From: a bacterium BMS3Bbin10 | Lineage (GTDB): Bacteria; Pseudomonadota; Alphaproteobacteria; Rhizobiales; Methyloligellaceae | NCBI GenBank assembly: GCA_002897995.1 | Contig: BDTT01000113.1 | Location: 1-64,000 of the forward strand | Direction of reading: 5' to 3' | Length of the DNA stretch: 64,000 nt | Shown: positions 17,879 through 26,780 of the stretch, one piece after another | How the letters are laid out: every line of letters starts with the position of its first letter | How positions within the stretch are numbered: position 1 is the first letter of the stretch | Translations under genes and position numbers: made by a program | Notes under the pieces: model-generated | What the model saw: only the letters and a program-made list of their open reading frames with translations | Told to the model about the DNA's origin: nothing | The model's database searches: none

Positions 17879-20238
17879 GCGTGCTCGACAAAAAATTACT
17901 GCGCGACGTGAAGCGTCTGTGGGCCCAGGCGCTGGCGATCGCCATGGTCATGGCGGCCGGCGTCGCGACGCTCATTCTCGGGGTCGGGGCCTATCGCTCG
18001 CTGGATGAAACCCGGTCCGCCTATTATGAGCGTTACAATTTCGGCGATATCTTCGCCACCGTGAGACGGGCGCCCGAAGGGCTCAAGCAGCGTATTCTCG
18101 AGATCCCCGGCGTTTCGGCCGCCGAGACACGCATCGTCAAATTCGCGCTTCTCGATATCGAGGGCATGGCCGAACCGGCGACCGGCATGGCGATGTCCAT
18201 TCCCGACTATAGGCAGGCAAATCTCAACCGCCGCTATCTGCGCTCCGGGCGATTCCCCGAACCCGACAGTACCGGGGAAGTCACTGTGAACGAGAATTTC
18301 GCGCTCGCCCACGGCTTCGGCATCGGATCAACCTTCAAGGCTGTTCTGAATGGCAACAAGCGCACCCTGAGCATCGTCGGAATCGCGCTCTCCCCGGAGT
18401 TCATCTACGCGGTCGGTCCCGGCGACCTGATCCCCGATCCGCGACGCTTCGGCATCATGTGGATGTCGGAAAATGCGCTGGCGGCAATCTTCGATCTGGA
18501 AGGGGCTTTCAATTCCGTCGTTGTGAAACTGCTGCGCAAAACGGATCAGGCCGAAGCCATAAAGCAGCTCGACGATATTCTCGAACGCTATGGAGGGACC
18601 GGCGCCTATGGGCGCAAGGACCAGCTCAGTCATGCCTTCCTGGACGCCGAGCTGAAAGGGCTCGCCGCCATGAGCCGGGTGACCCCGCCGATCTTCCTGC
18701 TGGTGTCGGCCTTTCTCATCAATATGACCCTCTCGCGGCTCATTGCCCTTGAACGCGAGCAGATCGGGCTTCTCAAGGCGATCGGATACAGACGCCTTAC
18801 GATCGGCATGCATTACATAAAGCTGATCCTGATCATCTCGGCGGTCGGCATTGTGATCGGGTCCGTGGCGGGAACCTGGCTCGGGCAGGGGCTGACCATA
18901 CTCTATGCCGATTTCTTTCACTTTCCGTTCCTGATCTTCCGCCGCAATCCGGACCTCTATGTAATTGCGGCGGCCATATCGGGCGCGGCGGCCGTGGCCG
19001 GAGGCGTGCGTGCGGTTTATCACGCATTGACCTTGCCGCCCGCGGTCGCCATGTCGCCGCCGGCGCCGACCCAATATGCCCATCTGGGGATTGAACGGCT
19101 TGCCTCGTTAAAGATCTACTCGCATCTGACGATGATGGCGCTCCGCCATACGCTTCGCTGGCCGGTCCGCTCCGGCCTCACAATCTTGGGCATCTCGCTC
19201 AGCGGGGCCGTGCTTATCATGGCGCTGTTCACGCTCGATTCGATCGAGTTCATGATAGACACCATCTTTTTCCAGTCCGACCGGCAGGACGCGACCTTGA
19301 ACTTCAACGACGAGCGTCCGATACGTATCATGCAAGCTGTACAGCAGTTGCCCGGAGTCCTTACCGCCGAGCCCTACCGCACGGTGGCGGTCCGCATCCA
19401 TAACGGACATCTGAACCGCAAACTCACGATCACGGGCAAGCCGCCCGATACGGATCTGAGCCGCGTGCTCGATCTGGAACTACGGCCGGTCACACTCCCC
19501 GAAACCGGGCTGGTGCTGAGCGAAAAAGTGGCGCAGATCCTGAAGGCGCGGCGCGGCGATCTGGTCTGGGTCGAGGTTCTTGAAGGCAGGCGCGGCCTGA
19601 AACGCGTGCCGGTAACCGAAATAAGCCAGTCGTATCTGGGTCTGTCGGTATTCATGAATCTCGACGCCCTCAACAAGATGCTGGAGGAGAGCCCGCTGGT
19701 CAGCGGGGCGCATATTTCATATGACGATGCCAGGACCGATGCACTCTATAAGGAGATCAAGAGAACGCCGGAAATTTCGGGGATCGCCATACAGAGCGCT
19801 TCGCTGGCCAAATTCCGCGAAACGGTGGCCAAGAACATCTATATCATGACGACGGTCTATATCGGTCTCAGTCTCATCATTGCGTTCGGCGTCGTCTATA
19901 ATTCCGCGCGCATTCAATTGTCGGAACGGGCCCGGGAATTCGCCAGCCTGCGCGTGCTCGGATTCACGCGCGGCGAAGTATCCCGGGTGCTGCTGACGGA
20001 ACTGGGCCTGCTGGTCGCGCTGTCGATCCCTCTTGGCTGGCTTATTGGCTACGGGTTTGCATGGGCGGTGATCCGGGGCTTTGAAAATGACCTTTACCGG
20101 GTGCCTTTCATTATCGAGAATGGCACTTACGCAACCGCCAGTTTCATTGTTTTGGCCTCCGCGGCGATTTCCGCGGCGATCGTGCGCCGGCGTATCGACC
20201 GCCTCGATATGGTCCGAGCGCTCAAGACCCGGGAGTAG
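17875..20238 (+). CDS. ABC exporter permease (FtsX/MacB-like, two FtsX domains)
   Basis: A 787-aa protein starting with GTG that overlaps the ATPase stop. The first helix (about residues 17-38, [20 protein letters not shown]) is followed by a large periplasmic domain (about 40-270). Then come three helices around 275-380 with the FtsX motif ([19 protein letters not shown]), a second helix near 425-445, a second periplasmic domain, and three more helices near the C-terminus with a repeat of the motif ([17 protein letters not shown]). This duplicated layout is that of LolC/LolE-like or long MacB-type permeases. Substrate unknown; lipid or lipoprotein-like cargo is possible. Confidence 0.88.
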   Translation: MSVLDKKLLRDVKRLWAQALAIAMVMAAGVATLILGVGAYRSLDETRSAYYERYNFGDIFATVRRAPEGLKQRILEIPGVSAAETRIVKFALLDIEGMAEPATGMAMSIPDYRQANLNRRYLRSGRFPEPDSTGEVTVNENFALAHGFGIGSTFKAVLNGNKRTLSIVGIALSPEFIYAVGPGDLIPDPRRFGIMWMSENALAAIFDLEGAFNSVVVKLLRKTDQAEAIKQLDDILERYGGTGAYGRKDQLSHAFLDAELKGLAAMSRVTPPIFLLVSAFLINMTLSRLIALEREQIGLLKAIGYRRLTIGMHYIKLILIISAVGIVIGSVAGTWLGQGLTILYADFFHFPFLIFRRNPDLYVIAAAISGAAAVAGGVRAVYHALTLPPAVAMSPPAPTQYAHLGIERLASLKIYSHLTMMALRHTLRWPVRSGLTILGISLSGAVLIMALFTLDSIEFMIDTIFFQSDRQDATLNFNDERPIRIMQAVQQLPGVLTAEPYRTVAVRIHNGHLNRKLTITGKPPDTDLSRVLDLELRPVTLPETGLVLSEKVAQILKARRGDLVWVEVLEGRRGLKRVPVTEISQSYLGLSVFMNLDALNKMLEESPLVSGAHISYDDARTDALYKEIKRTPEISGIAIQSASLAKFRETVAKNIYIMTTVYIGLSLIIAFGVVYNSARIQLSERAREFASLRVLGFTRGEVSRVLLTELGLLVALSIPLGWLIGYGFAWAVIRGFENDLYRVPFIIENGTYATASFIVLASAAISAAIVRRRIDRLDMVRALKTRE

Positions 20239-20241
20239 GCA

Positions 20242-21471
20242 ATGAATGGGACCTGGATTAAGCGTGGATTGCTCATCGCCGTGGCCCTGCTGGCATTGGC
20301 CGGCCTGGTTCATATTGTGATGCCCAAGCCGGTCCTCGTGGACATGGCGGTGATAAGCCGGGGGCCCCTGAAGGTCACCGTCGATGAGGAAGGCGAGACG
20401 CGCATCCGCGAGATCTATGTGGTCTCCGCGCCCATCACCGGGAAGGTTCTGCGCTCGCCGCGCGAAGTGGGCGATAAAGTTGTCAAGGACAAGACGCTGC
20501 TGGCCGTGATCGAGCCGCGCGCGCCCTCCTTCCTCGACATCCGCGCCCGCCGGGAACTTGAAGCCGCCGTTTCCGCCGCCAGGGCCGCCGTCATGCTGAC
20601 GAAATCGGAAATCCGCCGCGCAACCTCGGAACTCCGGTTTGCCGAGAGCGACCTGAAGCGCACGCAATCGCTGGCCGAACGCGGGACCGTCTCCCAGCGT
20701 ACCCTTGAAAAAGCCCAGCTCGAGGTCGAGGTGCGCCGCTCGGCCCTGGCCCAGGCGCACGCCAATCTGGAGTTGCGCAGACAGGAACTGGAAAGCGCCA
20801 AGGCCCGGTTGATCGGCCCGGAGCAGAAAAATCTGCTCGACACGGGCGGCTCATGCTGCGTGGAGGTGCGCGCGCCGGTGAACGGGCGGGTACTCCAGAT
20901 CGACAAGGAGAGCGAGCAGGTGGTCATGGCCGGTGAGCCGCTGCTCAGGATCGGCGACCCGAGGGATCTGGAAATTGTCGTCGATTTGCTCTCCACCGAC
21001 GCGGTGAAGGTGAAACCCGGCGCGCCGGCGCGGGTCGAGGGCTGGGGCGGGCCGACGCCTCTTAGCGCGCGGGTCCGGCGGATTGATCCGGCCGGCTTCA
21101 CCAAGGTCTCCGCGCTCGGCATCGAGGAGCAACGGGTCAATACGGTGCTCGACCTGACCAGCCCGAAGGACCAGTTGCCCCCCCTCGGCCATAATTTTCG
21201 CGTCTTCGTCAGGATCACCGTCTGGGAGTCGCAAGACGCGGCGCAGGTACCCCTGAGCGCATTGTTCCGGCAGGGGAAAAACTGGGCGGTATTCCGGGTG
21301 GCCGATGGCGTGGCCCGGATCACCACCGTCAAAATCGGCCATCGCAACACGCGAATGGCGGAGATTCTTGACGGTCTCGAGCCCGGCGCGCGCGTGATCC
21401 TGCACCCCAGCGACAAAGTCGCCGAAGGGACAAAGGTCGAGGAGCGCCTCGCCGGCAACGGCGCCGGTTAA
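20242..21471 (+). CDS. HlyD-family periplasmic adaptor of the ABC exporter
   Basis: A 409-aa membrane-fusion protein with one N-terminal anchor (about residues 8-28, LIAVALLALAGLVHIVM). A barrel-sandwich half-domain (VSAPITGKVLRSPREVGDKV) is followed by a long alpha-helical hairpin (about 100-200, rich in Ala, Arg and Glu). The returning lipoyl half reads VRAPVNGRVLQI, and beta-barrel and membrane-proximal domains follow. It starts three bases after the permease. Its stop codon TAA is also the first TTAA of a MITE-like repeat (21468-21721), so that element may have set the present C-terminus. Confidence 0.88.
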   Translation: MNGTWIKRGLLIAVALLALAGLVHIVMPKPVLVDMAVISRGPLKVTVDEEGETRIREIYVVSAPITGKVLRSPREVGDKVVKDKTLLAVIEPRAPSFLDIRARRELEAAVSAARAAVMLTKSEIRRATSELRFAESDLKRTQSLAERGTVSQRTLEKAQLEVEVRRSALAQAHANLELRRQELESAKARLIGPEQKNLLDTGGSCCVEVRAPVNGRVLQIDKESEQVVMAGEPLLRIGDPRDLEIVVDLLSTDAVKVKPGAPARVEGWGGPTPLSARVRRIDPAGFTKVSALGIEEQRVNTVLDLTSPKDQLPPLGHNFRVFVRITVWESQDAAQVPLSALFRQGKNWAVFRVADGVARITTVKIGHRNTRMAEILDGLEPGARVILHPSDKVAEGTKVEERLAGNGAG

Positions 21472-21721
21472 TACCAAGGGTCATTGATACTGACTCATAG
21501 CCGATGCTTCGAGACGCGCCCTTACGGGCGCTCCGAGCCATGAGGTATATATCTGTTTTTCTGTCACAAAACCTCATCCTGAGGAGGCGCGAAGCGCCAT
21601 CTCGAAGCCTCATCCTGAGGAGGCGCATCAGCGCCGTCTCGAAGCCTCATCCTGAGGAGGCGCATCAGCGCCGTCTCGAAGGATGTGCGGATCGGTCAAT
21701 GCTAACGACCCCTCGTATTAA
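21468..21721. repeat. MITE-like repeat with inverted termini, copy 1 (254 bp)
   Basis: The left end TTAATACCAAGGGTCATTGA and the right end TCAATGCTAACGACCCCTCGTATTAA are imperfect inverted repeats that begin and end in TTAA. Inside are a GCGCCC-TTAC-GGGCGC hairpin and three tandem units (21572-21607, 21608-21644, 21645-21681). Each unit contains the hairpins CCTCA-tcc-TGAGG and GGCGC-N4-GCGCC and ends in CTCGAAG. The second copy (47326-47505) has the same ends but one unit. There is no transposase. The left TTAA supplies the stop codon of the HlyD gene. Similar CCTCATCCTGAGGAG repeats are widespread in rhizobial genomes. Confidence 0.8.
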
Positions 21722-22035
21722 GTCCGGCCCGCAGCTCTCCAGCCGCGCTCCCGCTTGGTGAAAATGTGAACCGGCCCATGGCAATAAAGGCGAAGAATCT
21801 ATCGCCCGGGACCGCACCGCACCGCAATGGCAGGGGTTTACCTGCTTGTAAAAAAGATTTCTAATTTACGTAGCTTCTCCAGCATCATTTTCCTTTTTCA
21901 TGCCTTGCATCTGGTGATAGAAGAAAATATTTCTAATTCATCTCTTGTGCAAAACCTGCCCCCGGACCATATGGCGGCAAGGTGCGCGCTCCCGCGCGAA
22001 TGGCAAATCCGTTTGACGTTTGAAAGGCAAACAAC
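21722..22035. other. Non-coding region before the sulfite reductase operon
   Basis: There is no convincing gene in these 314 bases. The sequence turns AT-rich from about 21845 to 21945 and repeats the 9-mer TTTCTAATT at 21858-21866 and 21930-21938, 72 bases apart. It probably holds the promoter and perhaps a regulator site for the DUF2849-cysI operon. The regulator is not known. Confidence 0.4.
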
Positions 22036-22365
22036 ATGGCAAAAAAGACCACCGGCTTGCATGCGCTGACCGGCAATCTCCTCGCTGACGGCAGGGTCGT
22101 ATTCCTTGCGATAAATGGCGGGTGGAGCGACAGTCTCGACATCGCACGGCTGGCGCGCGGCGAGAACGATGCCGCGGAGCTTGAGGCAGAGGGCGCCGAG
22201 GCTGTCCGGGCCAACGTGATTGTCGATCCCTATCTTGTCGAAGTTGAGGTCGGCCAGGGACAACTTGTTCCGGTCGAGCTTCGCGAGCGCATGCGCATCA
22301 GGGGCCCAAGCGTCAATCTCGAGTTCAATTCCAGACCCAATGGGCAGGCGGCGATTGCCGCCTAG
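22036..22365 (+). CDS. DUF2849 protein of the sulfite reductase operon
   Basis: A 109-aa protein typical of the DUF2849 family, which in alphaproteobacteria sits directly before cysI. It has no membrane span or signal. The N-terminal part (TGNLLADGRVVFLAINGGWSD) is the most family-like. Its exact function is not established; a role in sirohaem delivery or sulfite reductase assembly has only contextual support. The TAG stop is the first three bases (22363-22365) of a two-hairpin repeat, which separates it from cysI by 114 bases. Confidence 0.82.
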   Translation: MAKKTTGLHALTGNLLADGRVVFLAINGGWSDSLDIARLARGENDAAELEAEGAEAVRANVIVDPYLVEVEVGQGQLVPVELRERMRIRGPSVNLEFNSRPNGQAAIAA

Positions 22366-22467
22366 TGCGTATCACCGATAAGCGGGAACCGGTTATCGGA
22401 AAAATGATACGCATAAACAAAAGGTTAGATCGCGGTTTTGATTCCATCAAAACATGAAGCGATCTAG
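22364..22467 (+). repeat. Two-hairpin intergenic element, copy 2
   Basis: First hairpin: GCGTATCA/TGATACGC enclosing CCGATAA/TTATCGG. Second hairpin: TAGATCGC/GCGATCTA enclosing GTTTTGAT/ATCAAAAC. It begins within the stop codon of the DUF2849 gene and ends 12 bases before cysI, so it splits an operon. Compared with copy 3, the inner stem has paired changes (CCGATAA/TTATCGG here, CCGGTAA/TTACCGG there), which supports a selected secondary structure. Confidence 0.85.
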
Positions 22468-22479
22468 AACAGGTCGATC

Positions 22480-24135
22480 ATGTACAGATATGACGAATTC
22501 GACGCCACTTTCGTGCGCCAGCGCGTGAAGCAGTTTCGCGGTCAGGTCGAACGGCGCGCCGCGGGCGAGTTGAGCGAAGATGAGTTCCGCCCGCTGAGGC
22601 TGATGAACGGCCTCTATCTCCAGCTTCATGCCTATATGCTGCGCGTCGCGGTGCCATATGGCACGCTGAGTGCCAGACAGATGCGCAAACTGGCCTTCAT
22701 CGCCGACAGCTATGACCGCGGCTATGGGCATTTCACCACCCGCCAGAACATCCAGTACAACTGGCCGAGACTGCCCGACGTGCCGGACATTCTTGGACAT
22801 CTGGCCGAAGTTGAAATGCACGCCATCCAGACCAGCGGCAACTGCATCCGCAATGTCACCGCCGACCACTGGGCGGGCGTGGCGGCCGATGAGGTCGAAG
22901 ACCCGCGCCCCTATGCGGAGCTCATGCGGCAATGGTCCAGCCTGCACCCGGAATTTTCGTTCCTGCCGCGCAAGTTCAAGATCGCGGTCACCGGCTCACA
23001 AGCCGACCGGGCGGCGATCCGCTATCACGATATCGGTCTGCGGCTGAAAAAGAACACCCAGGGCGAAGCGGGCTTCGAGGTGTTTGTCGGCGGCGGCATG
23101 GGACGCACGCCGATGCTTGCGGCCCGGGTGCGCGACTGGCTGGCCAGGGACGATCTGCTGACCTATCTGGAAGCCATCATGCGCGTCTTCAACCTGCATG
23201 GACGCCGCGACAACAAATACAAGGCCCGCATCAAGATCCTGGTGCACGCGCTGGGCGCGGAGGAATTCTCCGCCCAGGTCGAGGAAGAATTCGCCCGGAC
23301 GGGCGCGCCCCGGATTATGCCGGGCGAAGGGGAGCTGAAACGCATCGCCGCCTATTTCGCCCCGCCCGGCTATGACGCGCTTCGCGATGACGATCCCGCT
23401 TTGGCCCTGCGCCTGGAGAAACATAAGGACTTTGCAGGGTGGGTGGAGCGCAATGTGAGCGCCCATGGCGTGCCCGGTTACGCCATCGTCAATATTTCGC
23501 TCAAACCCATCGGCGGCATCCCCGGGGATGCCTCGGCGGATCAGATGCGCGCCGTCGCCGATCTGGCCGAAAGCTTCTCTCTCGATGAAATCCGCATCAG
23601 CCATGAGCAGAATCTGGTGCTGCCGAATGTCCGCAAGCGCGATCTGTTCGCCGTGTGGCTTTCGCTTGGCGAACATGGCCTGGCGGATGCCAATATCGGT
23701 CTTGCCAGCGACATCATCGCCTGCCCCGGCCTCGATTATTGCGGGCTGGCGACGGCGCGTTCGATCCCCGTTGCGCAGGACATCTCAAAGCGTCTCGGCG
23801 AACCTGCGCGCCAGCGCGAAATCGGCGACATGAAAATCAAGATTTCCGGATGCATCAATGCCTGCGGCCATCACCATGCGGGCCATATCGGCATTCTCGG
23901 CCTGGAGAAGCGCGGCCGCGAATATTACCAGATCACGCTCGGCGGCAGCGGCGATGAGAGCGCATCGGTGGGCGAGATCATCGGTCCGGGGTTTTCCAGC
24001 GAGAATTTGAGCGGCGCGGTGGAGACCATCGTCGATACCTATGTGGAGCTGAGGCAGAACGGCGAGACGTTCCTCGAAGCCTATCGCCGGGTCGGCCCCG
24101 AACCCTTCAAGGAGGCGGTCTATGCCACTCATTAG
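22480..24135 (+). CDS. cysI: Sulfite reductase haemoprotein (NADPH/ferredoxin type)
   Basis: A 551-aa sirohaem/[4Fe-4S] reductase that reduces sulfite to sulfide for cysteine synthesis in the cytoplasm. It has the duplicated nitrite/sulfite reductase halves: the N-terminal ferredoxin-like region (PYGTLSARQMRKLAFIAD), the Arg-rich sirohaem site (GHFTTRQNIQYNW), and the C-terminal cluster Cys in CPGLDYC and CINACGHH. The order DUF2849-cysI-DUF934 is the usual alphaproteobacterial one; cysH and cysG are absent here. Sulfite made from taurine breakdown could also feed this enzyme. It overlaps the next gene by 14 bases. Confidence 0.9.
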   Translation: MYRYDEFDATFVRQRVKQFRGQVERRAAGELSEDEFRPLRLMNGLYLQLHAYMLRVAVPYGTLSARQMRKLAFIADSYDRGYGHFTTRQNIQYNWPRLPDVPDILGHLAEVEMHAIQTSGNCIRNVTADHWAGVAADEVEDPRPYAELMRQWSSLHPEFSFLPRKFKIAVTGSQADRAAIRYHDIGLRLKKNTQGEAGFEVFVGGGMGRTPMLAARVRDWLARDDLLTYLEAIMRVFNLHGRRDNKYKARIKILVHALGAEEFSAQVEEEFARTGAPRIMPGEGELKRIAAYFAPPGYDALRDDDPALALRLEKHKDFAGWVERNVSAHGVPGYAIVNISLKPIGGIPGDASADQMRAVADLAESFSLDEIRISHEQNLVLPNVRKRDLFAVWLSLGEHGLADANIGLASDIIACPGLDYCGLATARSIPVAQDISKRLGEPARQREIGDMKIKISGCINACGHHHAGHIGILGLEKRGREYYQITLGGSGDESASVGEIIGPGFSSENLSGAVETIVDTYVELRQNGETFLEAYRRVGPEPFKEAVYATH

Positions 24136-24625
24136 AGACGGAGAGATTATCGCGGATACATGGCGCGTGCTGGACGAAGGGGCGGAAATTCCCGGACAGG
24201 GCGATGTGATCCTGTCACTTGAGCGGCTCCGGAACGGCGCCGGGCAGATCGCCGCCCGAGCGGGCCGCACCGGCGTGGCGATTGAAAACTCCGCCGATCC
24301 TGGTGAACTGGAAGCCCATCTTGCGCATCTCGATCTGATTGCGCTTGATTTCCCGGCCTTCACCGACGGCCGCGCCTATTCGCAGGCCCGCCGGCTGCGT
24401 GTGCATTTCGGCTTTGCCGGCGAGTTGCGCGCAAGGGGAAGCGTGCTGGCCGATCAGGCGGGGTTCCTTACCCGTGTCGGCTTCGACACGTTCGAGCTGG
24501 CCGGCGGCCAGTCGCTGAAGGTCTGGAACGCCTCCGCCCGCTCCATGACCCTCGCCTATCAGCGCGGCTATGACGGCGGCCAGGCGACCCGCGAGGCCGT
24601 AACGGAACTCCCGGCGCCCGCCTGA
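24122..24625 (+). CDS. DUF934 protein (CysH-associated)
   Basis: A 167-aa soluble protein of the DUF934 family, encoded with sulfite or sulfate reduction genes in proteobacteria and thought to be needed for that pathway. Family-like stretches are the centre (LDLIALDFPAFTDGRAYSQ) and ARRLRVHFGFAGELRARGSVL, then a C-terminal region (FELAGGQSLKVWNASARSM). It overlaps cysI by 14 bases, so translation is coupled. In many relatives cysH (APS/PAPS reductase) comes next; here a ferredoxin remnant takes that place. Confidence 0.85.
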   Translation: MPLIRDGEIIADTWRVLDEGAEIPGQGDVILSLERLRNGAGQIAARAGRTGVAIENSADPGELEAHLAHLDLIALDFPAFTDGRAYSQARRLRVHFGFAGELRARGSVLADQAGFLTRVGFDTFELAGGQSLKVWNASARSMTLAYQRGYDGGQATREAVTELPAPA

Positions 24626-24637
24626 ACCGCGCGGGCG

Positions 24638-24865
24638 ATGGCTATCCGCGAATTTTCAACCCTGCCAAGAGAACCCGAATGCCCTGAAGAGGCGACCATC
24701 CCCGATACCGGGCCGGACACTGAAAAATGGGTTGCGCTCAATCGGAAATACGCCGAAATTTGGCCCAGCATTACCCAGCGCAAGGCCCCGCCGCCTGACG
24801 CAAGTCAATGGTCTGGAAAACCGAACAAGCTAGACTATATTTCCTCAGCACCAGCTTCGGCGTAA
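24638..24865 (+). pseudogene. FdxA (7Fe ferredoxin) C-terminal remnant
   Basis: The 75-aa ORF matches the C-terminal third of FdxA-type 7Fe ferredoxins. It keeps the end of the second cluster motif (EPECPEEATIPDT, cf. EPECPVDAIIPDT) and the conserved tail (EKWVALNRKYAEIWPSIT and DASQWSGKPNKLDYI). The two cluster-binding halves with CxxC motifs are gone; only one Cys remains. Nothing ferredoxin-like precedes it before the DUF934 stop at 24625. It cannot bind Fe-S clusters and is most simply a deletion remnant. It could still be translated as a small protein beside the KorA gene that starts 37 bases later. Confidence 0.7.
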
Positions 24866-24902
24866 TACACTCGCGCGGGGGCCTCAAAAAAGTTTAAGGA
24901 CG

Positions 24903-26780
24903 ATGAGCGAGACAGCATTAGCCGCCGAGCGGCAAGGCACGGACAAGGCGCAGCCTCTGGTGGTGCGTTTTGCCGGCGATTCCGGCGACGGGATTCAGCT
25001 CGCCGGGTATGAGTTCGCCAAATCAACCGCCGACGCCCGGTCCGATTTCATGACCTTCCCGGATTTTCCGGCTGAAATCCGCGCACCCACCGGCACGCTG
25101 TTCGGCGTGTCCGCGTTCCAGATCCAGTTCGGCGCGGATGAGGTTCTGACCCCTGGCGACCGGGCGGACGTGCTGGTGGCGTTCAACCCGGCGGCACTGG
25201 CGACCAATTTGCAGAACCTCAAACCCGGCGGTGTGCTGATTGTCGATGAAACCCACTTCGATGCCCGCGGCCTGAAGAAGGCGAAACTGGACGTCAATCC
25301 GCTCGAAGACAGGACCCTGGATGGATACCAGGTTATCACCGTCGATGTGGAGAAGCGCACCCTCGAAGCGTTGAAGAGCCTCGAGCTTGGCCGCAAACAG
25401 GCCGTCCGGGCAAAAAACTTCTGGGTTCTGGGCCTCGTCTACTGGATGTTCGCGCGGCCATTGGGAAAAACCCAGGACTGGCTCAACGTCAAGTTCAAAA
25501 AGACACCGGCCGTGGCCCGGGCCAACATCATGGCGATGAAGGCCGGGCATGCCTATGGCGAGACCCTCGAGATTTCCGCCGTCCCCGATCTGACGGCACC
25601 GCGGGTGGCAAAACACAAGGGCGCCTCGCGCATCATTTCCGGGGCCCGGGCGATGGCGCTGGGACTGGCCGCGGTCGCCGCGCTGGGCAGGCGCGACATC
25701 GTCTTTTGCTCCTATCCCATTACTCCGGCGTCCACGCTGCTGCACGCCCTGGCGCGGCTGGAGGGCGGGGTGCGCACCTTTCAGGCCGAAGACGAGATCG
25801 CGGCGGCGACGGCGGCCATCGGCGCGTCCTTTGCCGGCTCGCTCGGCGTAACCGCCTCATCAGGGCCGGGGCTGTCGCTCAAGACCGAGGCGCTTGGCCT
25901 TGGCGTTGCGGTGGAGCTGCCGCTCATCGTCATCGACGTCCAGCGCGGCGGGCCTTCGACGGGCATGCCCACCAAGCCCGAACAGTCCGACCTCACCATG
26001 GCCATTCATGGCCGCCATGGCGAAGCGCCCCTCCCCGTGCTTGCGCCCGCCACCCCGGACGACTGCTTCTGGATTATGATCGAGGCGGCGCGCATCGCCA
26101 TTGAAACCATGAGTCCGGTGATCGTCCTGACGGACGCCTATCTTGCCAATGCCGCTTCGGACTGGGAGATTCCCGACATCGATAACGTGCCGGATATCGA
26201 CCGGCCCCGGGTCAAGCCCGATGGGGAAGGGGAGTTCCGGCCCTTTGCCCGCGATCCGTTGACGCTTGCGCGCCCCTGGGTCGCGCCGGGCACTCCGGGG
26301 CATGCGCACCGCATCGGCGGCCTGGAGAAGGCAAAAGGAAGCGGCCATATCTCCTACGACCCGGCGAACCATGCGGAAATGACACGGGCCAGAGCGGAGA
26401 AAATCTCCAGGATCGCGGACCGTTTGCCGGCCATCGAGATGGAGGACGGCGTGCAGGACGGCGATATCCTCATCATCGGCTGGGGGTCCACCCATGGGTC
26501 GATCGCCCAGGCGGTCAAGGAACTGAACGCGGAAGGCGCACGCGTGTCCCACGTGCATCTGCGCCATCTGTGGCCCTTGCCGCGCGGACTGGAGGCGCTC
26601 ATCAGATGCTTCCCGCGCGCCGTTACGGCGGAGTTGAACACCGGCCAGCTGAGCTCCATTTTGCGCAGTGAATATCTTGCCCCTGTGACATGTATCTCTC
26701 AGGTCAACGGGCAACCATTCTATGTTTCCGATCTGAAAGCGGAAATTACCAGGCGTCTGGAGACCTGCGTCCATGAATGA
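24903..26780 (+). CDS. korA: 2-oxoglutarate:ferredoxin oxidoreductase alpha (gamma-alpha fusion), second set
   Basis: A 625-aa protein. The N-terminal gamma domain (FAGDSGDGIQLAGYEFAKS, about residues 22-200) is joined to an alpha domain with YPITPASTLLHALA, EDEIAAATAAIGASFAG, the SGPGLSLKTEALGLG loop and VQRGGPSTGMPTKPEQSD. The C-terminal part (about 520-600) is the transketolase-C-like domain (IIGWGSTHGSIAQAV). This is the KorA layout of two-subunit 2-oxoglutarate:ferredoxin oxidoreductases. It overlaps korB by eight bases. This is the second such enzyme in 12 kb; it has no dedicated FAD subunit and presumably uses a free ferredoxin. Confidence 0.88.
   Translation: MSETALAAERQGTDKAQPLVVRFAGDSGDGIQLAGYEFAKSTADARSDFMTFPDFPAEIRAPTGTLFGVSAFQIQFGADEVLTPGDRADVLVAFNPAALATNLQNLKPGGVLIVDETHFDARGLKKAKLDVNPLEDRTLDGYQVITVDVEKRTLEALKSLELGRKQAVRAKNFWVLGLVYWMFARPLGKTQDWLNVKFKKTPAVARANIMAMKAGHAYGETLEISAVPDLTAPRVAKHKGASRIISGARAMALGLAAVAALGRRDIVFCSYPITPASTLLHALARLEGGVRTFQAEDEIAAATAAIGASFAGSLGVTASSGPGLSLKTEALGLGVAVELPLIVIDVQRGGPSTGMPTKPEQSDLTMAIHGRHGEAPLPVLAPATPDDCFWIMIEAARIAIETMSPVIVLTDAYLANAASDWEIPDIDNVPDIDRPRVKPDGEGEFRPFARDPLTLARPWVAPGTPGHAHRIGGLEKAKGSGHISYDPANHAEMTRARAEKISRIADRLPAIEMEDGVQDGDILIIGWGSTHGSIAQAVKELNAEGARVSHVHLRHLWPLPRGLEALIRCFPRAVTAELNTGQLSSILRSEYLAPVTCISQVNGQPFYVSDLKAEITRRLETCVHE

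Noticed and set aside
21572..21681. Three tandem 36-37-bp units that look like a small CRISPR array
   Set aside because: The units abut without spacers and no cas gene is nearby; they are internal repeats of the MITE-like element.
22438..22450. FNR-like TTGAT-TCC-ATCAA inside the two-hairpin repeats
   Set aside because: The centre has three bases, not four, and it is simply the inner stem of the second hairpin present in every copy.
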